64,000 nucleotides of DNA from Sorangiineae bacterium NIC37A_2 (GCA_002085155.1 NASX01000001.1:176487-240486), one strand, 5' to 3'; shown: positions 9,501-17,910, counted from the first letter of the stretch. Numbers and translations are program-made. Notes: generated from the sequence alone by a model not told the origin.

Positions 9501-9729
9501 AGCTCATCCCTTGGACGCCGTTGATGGCGCGCTCGAGAGTGATGAGCGAGGATTGGACGAGGACGTCGGCGCTCGCCCCCGGGAAATCCACGGTCACGAT
9601 CACGCGCGGCGGCGAGATTTCAGGAAACTGCGAGATCGGGCGGGATCGCATGGCGAGCAGGCCGACGAACACCACGACGGCCGAGAGCACCATGGCGAGA
9701 ACAGGCCGATGAATGAATCTGCCGGTCAC
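6565..9729 (-). CDS. RND efflux pump inner-membrane transporter (HAE1 family, AcrB/MexB-like)
   Basis: 1,054 residues, full length for the hydrophobe/amphiphile family. N-terminal FIHRPVLAMVLSAVVVFVGL is TM1, and PGASADVLVQSS matches the porter-domain signature. The proton-relay aspartates are in VLSIGVVVDDAIVVVEAV. Two periplasmic porter/docking halves and the second TM block (FIFLIVLAFVYLVLAAQYES) are intact. It exports hydrophobic or amphiphilic compounds using the proton gradient. It is the second gene of the adaptor-pump-channel operon, 70 bp after the adaptor gene. Substrate cannot be predicted. Confidence 0.95.
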   Translation of the reverse strand: MTGRFIHRPVLAMVLSAVVVFVGLLAMRSRPISQFPEISPPRVIVTVDFPGASADVLVQSSLITLERAINGVQGMSYIISDATSAGEATIQVIFELGTDPNQAMVNVKNRVDQVMSRLPPLVQLEGVVVNFVQPSMLMYVNLYSTEKSADQKFLYNFANVHMLPELGRIKGIAQTRILGSRQYAMRIWLNPDRMRAYRVSTEEVMDAISEQSVIGRPGRIGQASGKHAQALEYVLVYEGRYNQPEQYENIILRANPDGQMLRLKDVAEVELGSEFFDIYSNLDGHPSAAIVLKQTYGSNASEVIGNVKAKLEELKATTFPAGMDYQISYDVSTFLDASIEKVVHTLGEAFVLVALVVFLFLGDVRSTLIPTLAVPVSLVGSFIFMQVFGISINLITLFALVLSIGVVVDDAIVVVEAVHAKMAEEHLSPYQAVKSVMGEISGAVIAITLLMTAVFVPVAFMTGPVGIFYRQFAITMASSIVLSGIVALTLTPVLCAMILKNDHGKPKRRTPIQVLLSAFNRTFERGTGAYVKVLERIVTRRSVTFGLLIAFCLGILQVNKILPAGFVPNEDQGMIYAIIQTPPGSTLEQTNAVSRELQAIAEEVEGIESVSSLAGYEVLTEGRGSNAGTCLINLKSWSERKHSVTEIIEELEERSKDIGAIVEFFEPPAVPGYGAASGFALRLLDKTNGTDYQEFDRINQEFMDNLRKRKELTGLFTFFAANYPQYELVIDNDLAMQKGVSIKAAMDNLDILIGSTYEQGFIRFQNFFKVYTQAAPEFRRLPSDVLNLYVKNDRGEMVPYSAFMTMRKTQGPNEITRYNLYNSAAIRGGPAPGYTSGDAIQAVKEVAAETLPRGYDIAWEGLSFDEAQRQNEALFIFLIVLAFVYLVLAAQYESFIIPFAVVLSLPPGVFGSFLLLKTMGLANDIYAQVGLVMLVGLLGKNAVLIVEFAVQKRRQGASIAQAAIEGAKVRFRPILMTSFAFIAGLIPLVRATGPGAIGNRTIGASALGGMLFGTIFGVLIVPGLYYIFGALADGKSLIRDERDEPLTEEMAHES

Positions 9730-9799
9730 GCTTCCACCTCACGCAGATTCCCTTTGGGTTGGGCTGGCGAGCGGTGGCGCCGGGACTGTTTTGGTGAGG

Positions 9800-10876
9800 T
9801 CATTCTGCCGGGACCTCCAGCTGGGCGTGAACCTCTGCGGGCGCTTTGAACTCCGCGTGAATGAGGCTGCCGTCACGGACCTTGCGGAGCCCATCGATGA
9901 GGACACGGTCATTTTCCTCGAGTCCGCTCGCCACGGCATACAGCTGGGGCAACTCAGCTGCGACAGTGATGGGGCGGGAATGAACGACGTTCTGCTCGTC
10001 GACAACAAAGACGAACTTCTTATCGAGAACCTCAAAGGTCGCCTTTTGCGGGATGAGCAGCGCATCCCGCAGTGGAACGCTCATGACGACCTTGCCGGTC
10101 TCGCCGTGCCGCAAGAGGCCACTCGGGTTCGGAAAGGTAGCACGAAACGCTATGTTGCCGGTCTCGCTGTTGAAATCGGCTTCGATCGTCTCAACTTTTC
10201 CAGGATGCTCAAAGAGCTCTCCGCTCGCCATCACCAAGCGCACGACCGGCGCCTCGTCGCCGGGAGTCTTCGCCTTGTAAGCGAGGTACTCGGCCTCGGA
10301 GACGTTGAAGTAGACCCAAATGGTTCGGTTGTCCGAGAGGGTCGTCAAAAGGTCTCCCTCATCGACCAAGCTGCCGAGCCGGACGTGGAACCTGCCCATG
10401 ATGCCCTCGAAGGGCGCTCGGATTTCCGTCAACCCCTTGTGCGTCGTGGCGAGGACGAGCTCAGCGCGGGCCTTGTTGACGTGGGCCTGGGAGAGGGCGA
10501 GCTCATTGGGTGAGACGACGTTCTTGTCGGCGAGGAGTTTCGTGTTGTTGTACTCGAGCTCCCGCAGCTCAGCCTCGGCCTGGGCCTTCTGGACCTCGGC
10601 TTGATAGATGAGCGGCATGATCTGAAACATCCGCTGTCCGCTCTTCACGGTCTGACCTTCGTCGACGAAGATCCCTTGGAGATAGCCGCGCTCGAGCGCC
10701 CGCACCTCGATGTGCTGGATGGCGCGAACCTGGCCGACATACTCCCGAACCAGCTCGGTCGTCTTACGGAGGGGCGTGGTCACGAGGAGCTTAGGGGTCT
10801 CCTCGTGTTTTTTGTGTTCGTGGCGACAGCCGATCGCCGAGAGCAGACAAAGGGCAAGGAGAAGAAAACGGGACAT
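9800..10876 (-). CDS. RND efflux periplasmic adaptor lipoprotein (MFP/HlyD family)
   Basis: 358 residues from ATG 10876, giving a lipoprotein leader that ends LLSAIGC. Domains follow the adaptor order: barrel-sandwich start (REYVGQVRAIQHIEVRALERGYLQGIF), helical hairpin (about 85-140), return lipoyl half (TEIRAPFEGIMGRFHVRLGSLV), beta-barrel and membrane-proximal domain. It bridges the pump and the outer-membrane channel. First gene of the operon. No regulator gene is adjacent, in contrast to the second pump operon in this window. Confidence 0.92.
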   Translation of the reverse strand: MSRFLLLALCLLSAIGCRHEHKKHEETPKLLVTTPLRKTTELVREYVGQVRAIQHIEVRALERGYLQGIFVDEGQTVKSGQRMFQIMPLIYQAEVQKAQAEAELRELEYNNTKLLADKNVVSPNELALSQAHVNKARAELVLATTHKGLTEIRAPFEGIMGRFHVRLGSLVDEGDLLTTLSDNRTIWVYFNVSEAEYLAYKAKTPGDEAPVVRLVMASGELFEHPGKVETIEADFNSETGNIAFRATFPNPSGLLRHGETGKVVMSVPLRDALLIPQKATFEVLDKKFVFVVDEQNVVHSRPITVAAELPQLYAVASGLEENDRVLIDGLRKVRDGSLIHAEFKAPAEVHAQLEVPAE

Positions 10877-11194
10877 AGTCTTGGGGGTCGAACAGCGCTG
10901 GTTTTGCGCGGGCAGAAGCGGGCACACCCGCTCAGAGAGAGGTCACAAGGGTCAAAGCGGAGCGCTCCTCGCGCCGAGGCGCAGATGCGCTCCGAGGAGA
11001 GTCACCAGACGCTCCTTTCGGGAGCTACGCTCCTTGGGCAGAAGCGGGCGCCGGAGCTCCACAGGCCGGTACGACAGACCGCCATGGGCGTATCCTCATC
11101 GCGCGCGAGAGAGCCTCATGGAGGACTACTCTTGGCGCGCGAGTCTGCGCGACGGGCCGCTGGGCGCGTCCTCGCAGCTCAGAGATGTCTCTAT
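10877..11194. other. Intergenic region upstream of the efflux operon
   Basis: 318 bp with no convincing gene. It must hold the promoter of the minus-strand adaptor gene, but I see no clear -35/-10 pair. The 13-bp word GGCAGAAGCGGGC occurs twice (about 10911 and 11037), and there are several short GC-rich inverted repeats, for example CCTCG-CGC-CGAGG near 10968. These could be operator sites or structure; none is decisive. Confidence 0.4.
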
Positions 11195-11665
11195 TCAGGC
11201 GCGCGGCGGACCACGAGCGAAACCAAGACGGTGGAACCCGCTGCTGGCCCGGGCCACGTAGGTGTCCCGGAGCACGACCACGCAGTCGCGCGGGTAGACG
11301 GGAAGCAAGCGGAGCGCGCCCCGCGGATCTGCATAGTCCGGTCCGGGATCTTTAAAATCGGGTTCGATGGCTTCGAACTCGAGCCCGTCACTCGAGTCAG
11401 CTTCGACCAAAAAATCCGTCTCGTCTTCGGTCGCCCCCGGCTGAATCGAAGAGAGGACCCGCTCCGGGCGCGCGCCCCACTCACTCGGCGCCTCCGGGCC
11501 TACGGCGCGGGAACCCGAGGACAGGGCGAGCAGCAGCGCGAGAAACGACAGCACGCCCAAAAAGCCCAGCCACTTCGCGCCCATCTCCAGGAAACTCCGC
11601 CCATTCTCGTCAGCCGAGCCCGACCGAGAGGTCGCAGGCGGGGGGTCGAGAGAGGGGACAAACAT
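11195..11665 (-). CDS. Hypothetical protein with one membrane segment
   Basis: 156 residues from ATG 11665; an internal ATG at 11584 is an alternative start. Residues about 28-50 (GAKWLGFLGVLSFLALLLALSSG) form one hydrophobic helix, so the protein is a single-pass membrane or secreted protein. The region after it is acidic, with many Asp/Glu between about 65 and 110, then a short basic C-terminus. I recognise no family. A sigma70-like promoter at 11700-11728 lies about 30 bases before the preferred start. The adaptor gene lies some 320 bp further on the same strand, so a shared transcript is not implied. Confidence 0.45.
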   Translation of the reverse strand: MFVPSLDPPPATSRSGSADENGRSFLEMGAKWLGFLGVLSFLALLLALSSGSRAVGPEAPSEWGARPERVLSSIQPGATEDETDFLVEADSSDGLEFEAIEPDFKDPGPDYADPRGALRLLPVYPRDCVVVLRDTYVARASSGFHRLGFARGPPRA

Positions 11666-11993
11666 GGACGTACGTTCCAGGGGCCCTGAGGCTTTCCGCG
11701 TATAAAGCAAAAATGGAGCTTTGCGCAATGCCTTCAGGAAGCTCGGCCGCGCATTCAGAGAACTCTCGTCCGAAAACAAACGAGTAACGACATTGTTTCC
11801 CCATCCCATTTCTGGATTTGTGGCGCGCGGCTCGACTCATGAGCGCAGGCACCTGAACGGATCTTCTCGCTCGACCGATGAGCGCGCGCTTCGTTCACTC
11901 CGTTTGTTTCGAGCGCGTTACGAGAGTGTTTCTGTCCTGTTTGGCCTCAGAGCTCTTTGGTGATCGAACAATCCGACCGGAACCGTGTGCCGT
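11666..11993. other. Intergenic region between hypothetical gene and hybrid kinase
   Basis: 328 bp that look less GC-rich than the neighbours. Apart from the candidate promoter at 11700-11728 I see no gene, tRNA or clear terminator. It separates two minus-strand genes. Confidence 0.4.
11700..11728 (-). promoter_or_regulatory. Candidate sigma70-type promoter
   Basis: On the minus strand, -35 TTGCGC (11723-11728), a 17-base spacer and -10 TTATAC (11700-11705). Transcription would begin near 11693, about 28 bases before the ATG at 11665. Found by eye only. Confidence 0.4.
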
Positions 11994-13880
11994 CTAACGC
12001 GTGAGCGCTGTGCGCACCTCTTCGAGCAGTTGGTTCGGAGTGAAAGGCTTCTCCAAGAACTGCGCTCCGGTAGGAATCGAAGAGGCTCCCGCCTCGGACT
12101 CGACGTAGCCCGACATGAAAAGGACGCGGAGGCCCGGGTACCTCTTCTGAAGCTCTGCGTAAAAGGCCGGACCCGTCTTTTTCGGCATGACGACGTCGCT
12201 CACCAGCAAATCGATGGGACGAGAGCGGTCTCGGAGAAGCGCTTCAGCCTCCTCCGCCGTTGACGCTTCCAAGACTTCGTAGCCGCTGCCGGAAAGCACG
12301 CGCACCGCCACCCTGCGAACGGAGGCGTCGTCCTCAATGATCAAAACCGTCGCCGTTCCCACTCCGACGCGCGGGCCACGGCTCTCGGGAACTGTCTCCA
12401 CATGCCCCGACGAAGCGAGCGGGAGGAAGACCTTAAACTCCGTCCCCTCATCGACCTCGCTCTCCACGCGGATCTGGCCGCCGCTCTGCTTCACGATGCC
12501 GTAGACCGTGGACAAGCCGAGGCCCGTCCCCTTCCCGACCTCTTTGGTCGAAAAGAATGGCTCAAAGATCCGCTTTTGAACCTCGCTTGTCATGCCGACG
12601 CCCGTGTCACGGACCGTAAGCACGGCGAACATCTCATTGCCCGCGCCGTGAGGCCCGCCTTTCGCCTGGCTTACCTCAACTGTGAGCGTGCCTCCGTCCG
12701 GCATCGCATCCCGAGCATTGATCGCTAAGTTCAAGATGATCTGCTCAATCTGCGTCACGTCGCCGCGGATCAGCGCGGGCTCCTTCTGGGTGCGCAGGAT
12801 CAACTCCACCCGTTCATCGAGGAGCCGACCGAGCATCTTCGAGACGTCAGTGACGATGGCGTTCAGGTCGAGGGTCTGTTTGACCTGAGGTTGACTGCGA
12901 CTGAACGTGAGAAGCTGTTTCGTCAAAGCTGCCGCGCGCTCCGCCGCTTTGAGGAGCTCAGCCATGTCCTCTTTGCCGGGATCGTCCTCGGCCATCGACT
13001 CCATCACGAGCAGGCCGTAGCTCTTGATCACAACGAGGAGATTATTGAAATCGTGGGCTACGCCGCCCGCGAGCCGTCCTACCGCATCCATCTTCTGCGA
13101 CTGGAGGAGCTGCTGCTCGAGCTGGAGCTGGTTCGTGACGTCACGAGCGATTCCGACGAGCCCCACCACCGAGCCGTCGATCCCGCGGACCGGGGCCTTC
13201 GTTTCGGAAAGCCAACGTGATCTGCCACCTGCGTGCACCTGACTCATCAGATCGACGACCGGTTCCCCTCGCTCGATCACGCGACGCTCGACTTGCTCGA
13301 GATCTTCTGGGCTTTCGATGCTGGCGGCCACGTCTTTGAGCGAACGGCCTAAAAGCTCGTCGCTCCGACCACCGAGCCACTCGGAGAAGGCGCGATTGGT
13401 GCGCGAGAACGTGAGGTTCCGATCCTTGAAGTAGATCCCGTCCGGGCTGTTATCCATCAGCTCGTGCAGGAGCTGTCGCTCCTCAGTGAGCTCCTGAGCT
13501 AAGCGGAACTGTTCGGCCGCGCGCATCACTTTCAAGCGAAGGTCCGATTCATTCCAAGGTTTGGTCGCGTAGGCGAAAATGCGCCCTTCGTTCACAGCGC
13601 GCACCACCGCGCCCAGGTCCGCGTAGCCGGTGACCAGGATCCGCTGCGCCGAATAATCATTAGCGAGGCGGGAGACCAGCTCGTCACCAGTCATCTTCGG
13701 CATACGTTGGTCGGTGATCACGACCGCGATATCGTGCAGCTGCTCCATCAGGCTCAGAGCCTTCTCACCGGAGTCCGCCGTCAAGACCGTAAACTGGTCA
13801 CTCAGAAGATCCTCGAGGGCAACGAGGATCTGTGGCTCGTCATCAACTAACAGTACCTTTTGCATCGCCGCCTGTGCCAT
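11994..13880 (-). CDS. Hybrid histidine kinase REC-PAS-HisKA-HATPase-REC
   Basis: 628 residues from ATG 13880, which has GGAGGG eight bases upstream. Domains: N-terminal receiver (VLLVDDE; acceptor Asp57 in VITDQRMP), PAS (about 140-250), HisKA with phospho-acceptor His276 in VAHDFNNLL, HATPase with the N-box LNLAINARDAMPDG, DTGVGM and GKGTGLGLSTVYG, and a C-terminal receiver (VLIIEDD; VSDVVMP). It has no membrane segment, so it is a cytosolic kinase whose activity is probably set by phosphorylation of the first receiver. The AHDFNN form is typical of NtrB-like PAS kinases with a receiver at the C-terminus. No dedicated output regulator is adjacent. Confidence 0.93.
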   Translation of the reverse strand: MAQAAMQKVLLVDDEPQILVALEDLLSDQFTVLTADSGEKALSLMEQLHDIAVVITDQRMPKMTGDELVSRLANDYSAQRILVTGYADLGAVVRAVNEGRIFAYATKPWNESDLRLKVMRAAEQFRLAQELTEERQLLHELMDNSPDGIYFKDRNLTFSRTNRAFSEWLGGRSDELLGRSLKDVAASIESPEDLEQVERRVIERGEPVVDLMSQVHAGGRSRWLSETKAPVRGIDGSVVGLVGIARDVTNQLQLEQQLLQSQKMDAVGRLAGGVAHDFNNLLVVIKSYGLLVMESMAEDDPGKEDMAELLKAAERAAALTKQLLTFSRSQPQVKQTLDLNAIVTDVSKMLGRLLDERVELILRTQKEPALIRGDVTQIEQIILNLAINARDAMPDGGTLTVEVSQAKGGPHGAGNEMFAVLTVRDTGVGMTSEVQKRIFEPFFSTKEVGKGTGLGLSTVYGIVKQSGGQIRVESEVDEGTEFKVFLPLASSGHVETVPESRGPRVGVGTATVLIIEDDASVRRVAVRVLSGSGYEVLEASTAEEAEALLRDRSRPIDLLVSDVVMPKKTGPAFYAELQKRYPGLRVLFMSGYVESEAGASSIPTGAQFLEKPFTPNQLLEEVRTALTR

Positions 13881-14345
13881 AAAGGGAGCCCTCCGAGAGA
13901 GCGCGCGCACCCGCGCTCCTCCGCTTGCGCTGAGAATGCATCGGCCCAAAGGCCGATCCAAGAGGTTCCCCGAGAACCTCGCCCCCCCCTGTCCTCTGAC
14001 CTCTCGGGAAAGAGAACGAAATGTGGGACGCTTCGCCCCCGCCGCTCTCTCCTCCCAGAGAGCTCACGACCCGCAGGGACCGTTCGGCGATAGGGATGAA
14101 TACCGGTCACAATTTCCGGGGTATGGAGAAGCGAGCGCTCGCGCAAGCGGGCGCCCTTTGAAGCTGAATAAGTAAGAGAAGAAGGGCGCGCGCCCTCTCG
14201 ACCGGGTCCCGTTAGGGCGAAAGATGGCCCTTTGGGGGGGGACGATCTTGGGCCTCAGAGGGGGGCAGGCAAGACGGACAGCTTCGGGCTCGGAGCGCGA
14301 ATTTGCCACGACCCGAGCCGAGGCATAGGCTGAAAAGGAGGAAAA
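13881..14345. other. Intergenic region between divergent kinase genes
   Basis: 465 bp separating the minus-strand hybrid kinase and the plus-strand Cache kinase. It holds two adjacent hairpins (13940-13980), runs of eight C (13982-13989) and eight G (14234-14241), the palindrome GCGAGCGCTCGC near 14131, and a GGAGG ribosome binding site for the gene at 14346. No small gene is convincing. Promoters for both directions are expected but were not clearly seen. Confidence 0.5.
13940..13980. other. Two tandem hairpins in the leader of the hybrid kinase gene
   Basis: ATCGGCC-CAAA-GGCCGAT (13940-13957) and, five bases on, GAGGTTC-CCCGA-GAACCTC (13962-13980). Both have perfect 7-bp arms. They sit 60-100 bases upstream of the hybrid kinase start codon and could be operator sites or leader RNA structure. 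No T-run follows, so they are not ordinary terminators. Confidence 0.4.
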
Positions 14346-16622
14346 ATGGCGGGAGAGCGGCGTGTACAACGGCACGAGAGCGGCGCATCGCCGACGCTCG
14401 GGCAGAGTCGCGTCACCCAAAGCGGGACCTTCGCCAAGGCGCTCGCTTCCCCCCTTGGAATGTTGCTCGTGTTTCCGGGGGTCGTACTGGTCGTCGGGGT
14501 CTTCCTCATTTGGGCCGCGCAATCCTCCCTCCGCGCGAGCAACCTCGAGCTCGCTCAGACGCGCATGCAGGACGAAGCGCGCCTGGTCGCCGAGCATCTC
14601 GGCTCCGCGCTCGCACAATCGGACGCCATCCTCAGCGATTTAGAGTCCTTCGCGCTCACCATCGACTCCCACACACCGCCGGAGCGCGTCGCTTATCCGT
14701 TGCGCCGCATGATCAACGGACGACCCGGCGCAAGCTACATTAGCGTGAGCTTCCCGGATGGCACCTTCGAGGGAGCCTTCGTCGACGAGGACGGAGTCGT
14801 CCGCTTCCAAGTCAGCCGAGTGCTTGAGTCCGCCACCGAGGAGAGCGTTTTTGACTTCGAGGGCGGCGAACAACTGAAGCTGCGCGAAGTTCGAAAGAGC
14901 CAATACGATCCGAGGACGCGCCCTTTCTACGTGCTGGCTCTCCGCGAATCAGGTCGAGTCTGGACCGAGCCTTATGCCTTCGCGCGCACCGGCGACACGG
15001 GCATCACCCGCACCTCTGCCGTCCGCAAGGCGGGCGCGGGAGAACACGCCGTCTTGACCATCGACTTCGACGTGCGGCGCCTCTCGCCGCTGCTCGTCCG
15101 GAGCGATGCCCGCTCTGAGCGCCCGGTCCTCTTCGATCAAAAAGGAACCATCCTCGCCGACCCTCAGGTGAAGCTTCAGGAGGGCGAGATCAAAGGCCCT
15201 CCCAGACTCCTTCACTACCGTACGCAAGAGGATCCCGTCTTAAATGGGTTCTTCGCCGCGCGCGACAGCTCTTCGAGCGGTGAGTTCTTTTCTTTCTCCA
15301 CCGAACGAGGACCGCACCTCGCCGCGACGGCGCACCTCGCCGGAAAGGGGCGGCCTGATTGGTCTGTCGCCTTTATCGCCTCAGAAGCCAGCTTTCTGAG
15401 TAGCCTCGATGCCTACAAGCGAAAGAGCTTCGTCCTGGCTGCCTCGGCCGTTGTCCTCGCGACCATTCTCTCTTCCGCTTTCGCACGCCTCGTCATCCGC
15501 GTGCGCAAAGAGGCGCGCGATGCCCGCGAGGCAGCGCGACTCGCGCGCAAGCAAGCCCGCGAGCTCGGAAGCTACCGCCTCGTCGAACAGCTCGGCGTCG
15601 GCGGCATGGGCGAAGTATGGCGCGCTGAGCACCGGCTCTTGGCGCGACAAGCCGCGATCAAGTTGATCAAAAACGAGGGCGGTCCCGACGCTCTTGAAGC
15701 CCACAAGGAGCGCTTCCGGAGAGAGGCGCAGTGTCTGGCCGGCCTCCGCTCGCGCAACACGATCGAGATCTTCGACTACGGCGTCACCGATGACGGAACC
15801 TTCTTCTATGTGATGGAGCTCTTGAACGGAGTCGATCTCGAGACGCTCGTCACCAAACACGGCCCTCAGCCGCCCGCCCGAGTCGTGAACCTGCTCATCC
15901 AGGTTTGTCGCTCCCTCTCAGAAGCTCACGCTGCGGGACTTGTGCACCGGGACGTCAAGCCCGCCAACATCTTCGTTTGCAGGATGGCCGACGAGCTCGA
16001 CGTGGTGAAGGTGCTCGACTTCGGTCTCGTGCGCTCTTTGAACGATGAAGTTCCTTTCCAAAGCGCGGACACAAAAGGACAAGCGCCGACCTCTGGACTG
16101 CGCGAAACTGTGCCTGCCGACAAAGTGGCGAGCGGAGCGAGCGGTCCCCGCCTCACCATGGCCGACAGCATCATGGGTACTCCGGACTTCATGGCGCCCG
16201 AACAGGCCGTGGGGAGCGAGGTCGACGCTCGCGCCGATATCTACGCCGTCGGCTGCGTCGCCTTCTGGCTCTTGACCGGGAGAACTGTGTTTCAGGGCAA
16301 GACTGTCATGGCCCAGCTCGCCTCGCACATCGCCGAGATCCCCCCTCGTCTCGACGAGGTCAGCCCTCACAAGCTTCCGCAAAGCCTCGTCGAGCTGGTC
16401 GCGACCTGCCTCGAAAAACGCCCCGAGGACCGTCCGCAGAGCGCCGCCTTGCTCCGGGACGCCCTGACCAGGATCCAGGCAGAGCTCGACGTCTCCTGGG
16501 AGAGCGAGGTGCAAGGCTTTTGGGACCAGCACGAGCAGTCCCCAGCCGCTCTGAGCCTGTCCCCCACCGTCGCCTCCGACGACCGCCTCGCGCACACGGT
16601 CGCCCTCCAGCGCATCTCATGA
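14346..16622 (+). CDS. Transmembrane Cache-sensor Ser/Thr protein kinase
   Basis: 758 residues; GGAGG lies six bases before the ATG. Order: TM1 (about 37-58), an extracytoplasmic region (about 60-355) with the dCACHE-like pattern DPRTRPFYVLAL...GRVWTEPYAF followed by a strand-rich distal half, TM2 (about 361-383), a short coiled linker, then a Hanks-type kinase (about 408-690). Kinase motifs are intact: GVGGMGEVW, AAIKLI, HRDVKPANIF, LDFGLV, MAPEQ. The architecture is that of a chemoreceptor or histidine kinase sensor placed on a Ser/Thr kinase. It reverses the usual PknB order, where the kinase is N-terminal. A loop of about 50 residues lies between DFG and APE. The tail after the kinase is short. 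Confidence 0.9.
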   Translation: MAGERRVQRHESGASPTLGQSRVTQSGTFAKALASPLGMLLVFPGVVLVVGVFLIWAAQSSLRASNLELAQTRMQDEARLVAEHLGSALAQSDAILSDLESFALTIDSHTPPERVAYPLRRMINGRPGASYISVSFPDGTFEGAFVDEDGVVRFQVSRVLESATEESVFDFEGGEQLKLREVRKSQYDPRTRPFYVLALRESGRVWTEPYAFARTGDTGITRTSAVRKAGAGEHAVLTIDFDVRRLSPLLVRSDARSERPVLFDQKGTILADPQVKLQEGEIKGPPRLLHYRTQEDPVLNGFFAARDSSSSGEFFSFSTERGPHLAATAHLAGKGRPDWSVAFIASEASFLSSLDAYKRKSFVLAASAVVLATILSSAFARLVIRVRKEARDAREAARLARKQARELGSYRLVEQLGVGGMGEVWRAEHRLLARQAAIKLIKNEGGPDALEAHKERFRREAQCLAGLRSRNTIEIFDYGVTDDGTFFYVMELLNGVDLETLVTKHGPQPPARVVNLLIQVCRSLSEAHAAGLVHRDVKPANIFVCRMADELDVVKVLDFGLVRSLNDEVPFQSADTKGQAPTSGLRETVPADKVASGASGPRLTMADSIMGTPDFMAPEQAVGSEVDARADIYAVGCVAFWLLTGRTVFQGKTVMAQLASHIAEIPPRLDEVSPHKLPQSLVELVATCLEKRPEDRPQSAALLRDALTRIQAELDVSWESEVQGFWDQHEQSPAALSLSPTVASDDRLAHTVALQRIS

Positions 16623-16740
16623 GCTCGCTCTGCCGCGCCGCCGGGCTAACGCCGGACAGCTCTATCGCTTGTGTCGGCTTGTGCCTACGTCCCTGTCGGC
16701 GTATCCGGTCTGTCAAAGCCTCACGCCGTCAGAGTTTGAA

Positions 16741-16785
16741 ACCCACTCAAAAAGAACGGGCCAATCGAATTTTCGATCGGCCCGT
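16741..16785 (-). terminator. Intrinsic terminator of the small secreted protein gene
   Basis: A 14-bp stem with one mismatch, 16756-16769 against 16772-16785 (ACGGGCC and GGCCCGT at its base). On the minus strand it is followed at once by TCTTTTTGAG, a U-rich tail. It sits about 50 bases beyond the stop of the gene at 16837. On the plus strand it may also stop read-through from the Cache kinase gene. Confidence 0.7.
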
Positions 16786-16836
16786 CTTCTCCAGGGAGTC
16801 TGGGCTCTCTAAAGCCCGCGTCCCATGGTCTCAATT

Positions 16837-17181
16837 TTACTTCTTGCTGGCGGCCTTTTCCTGAGCCAAGCGCGCACAAACCGCCGTCTTGAGGGTGCAC
16901 GGAACCTCCTGGGAGGCCTTGTGCTCGGGAGCGGGCGGCGTGGATTCCATGGACAAACGAAGACATGCGGAGGTCTTCAGAGTGCACGGAGGCTCAGTGC
17001 GCTTGGGCGCAGGCGGGAGCGGAACTGCAGGGCTGGCTTCGGCTTTTGCCTTTTGCATGCCGCAGACTCCGGGTTTGTAACAGCCGGGCTCTGCACTGAC
17101 TGCTGGAGCCGACAGTGCCACCGCAGAGAATACCCCCGCAGCCGTGAGCGAAATGAAGGACCAACGAATGGATTCAAACAT
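16837..17181 (-). CDS. Small secreted protein with two Cys-containing repeats
   Basis: 114 residues from ATG 17181. A clear signal peptide (about 1-29, ending AVSA) precedes a short mature chain. Two copies of a 14-residue motif are visible: PPCTLKTSACLRLS and VPCTLKTAVCARLA, each with two cysteines four residues apart, after an N-terminal CYKPGVC pair. The intervening segments are Pro/Ala/Lys-rich. The even number of Cys suggests disulphides in the periplasm or outside. No family recognised. It is a single-gene unit ending in the terminator at 16741-16785, on the opposite strand to both neighbours. Confidence 0.65.
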   Translation of the reverse strand: MFESIRWSFISLTAAGVFSAVALSAPAVSAEPGCYKPGVCGMQKAKAEASPAVPLPPAPKRTEPPCTLKTSACLRLSMESTPPAPEHKASQEVPCTLKTAVCARLAQEKAASKK

Positions 17182-17268
17182 GAACTCAACCTGATGCCCA
17201 TATGGCACCCCGGCCATGGGCAAGTTTGCTCATTCGAGGGGACTATGGTTGCCTATCGGTAGGTGCCC

Positions 17269-17910
17269 ATGAGCGAACTCCCTCGAGTTGCCATCGTCGA
17301 AGATCAGACGATCTTCCGTCAGATCCTGGCGGAAGTGCTCCGCTCATCAAAGCGCGTCAACGTGGTCGGAGAGTATGGCAGCGCAGCCGAAGCTCTTCCT
17401 CATCTCACCTCTACGCCTCACGACTTGATCCTGCTCGACGCAATCTTGCCGGACATGCGAGGCCTTGAGCTGCTCGCCCACATTCAGGAGAAACGCCCGC
17501 GCACCCCGGTCATTTTGGTCACGGCCCACGCTCGTCCCGCGCTCGTTCAAGAAGCGCTCGCCGCAGGGGTCAAAGGCATCGTGACCAAGAACGCTCCTTT
17601 CCATGAGCTCACGACCTCTGTCGAGCGCGTGCTCGCAGGAGGACGGTCGTTCTGCAGTGTGACGACAGCCATGCTCGCTGAGGTGCTCGAGAACCCGACA
17701 CTCGGAGAGGAGCTGACTCCGCGCCAAGCAAAGATCGTCGAACTTGTCGCGCGAGGTCTCAGCTCAAAGGAGATCGCCGACGCTCTCGGCATCAGCGACA
17801 AGACCGTTCAAAATCATCGGCTCCAAATTCGCGAGAAGCTGAACATCCACGATGTCGCCGGACTCACCCGCTACGCGATCGAGCGAGGCCTCATTGAGCC
17901 ACGCGCCTGA
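17269..17910 (+). CDS. NarL/FixJ-family response regulator
   Basis: 213 residues from ATG 17269; a GTG two codons earlier is possible. The receiver domain has the acidic pair ED (11-12), acceptor Asp57 in LILLDAILPD, the conserved Thr in ILVTAHA and Lys in GIVTKNAP. The LuxR-type HTH follows near residue 150: LTPRQAKIVELVARGLSSKEIADALGIS, then KTVQNHRLQIREKL. It should bind DNA once phosphorylated. The downstream hybrid kinase gene overlaps its 3' end, so the two almost certainly form a two-component pair like GacA/UvrY with GacS/BarA. Confidence 0.92.
   Translation: MSELPRVAIVEDQTIFRQILAEVLRSSKRVNVVGEYGSAAEALPHLTSTPHDLILLDAILPDMRGLELLAHIQEKRPRTPVILVTAHARPALVQEALAAGVKGIVTKNAPFHELTTSVERVLAGGRSFCSVTTAMLAEVLENPTLGEELTPRQAKIVELVARGLSSKEIADALGISDKTVQNHRLQIREKLNIHDVAGLTRYAIERGLIEPRA

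Noticed and set aside
7936..9849. 637-residue plus-strand open frame opposite the RND pump
   Set aside because: It is the antisense of a well-conserved pump gene. Its composition (very rich in His, Arg, Asp) is typical of GC-driven shadow frames.
10601..11689. 362-residue plus-strand open frame covering the 318-bp gap
   Set aside because: More than half is antisense to the adaptor and the hypothetical membrane gene. The gap part is Arg/Gly/Glu-rich without a domain.
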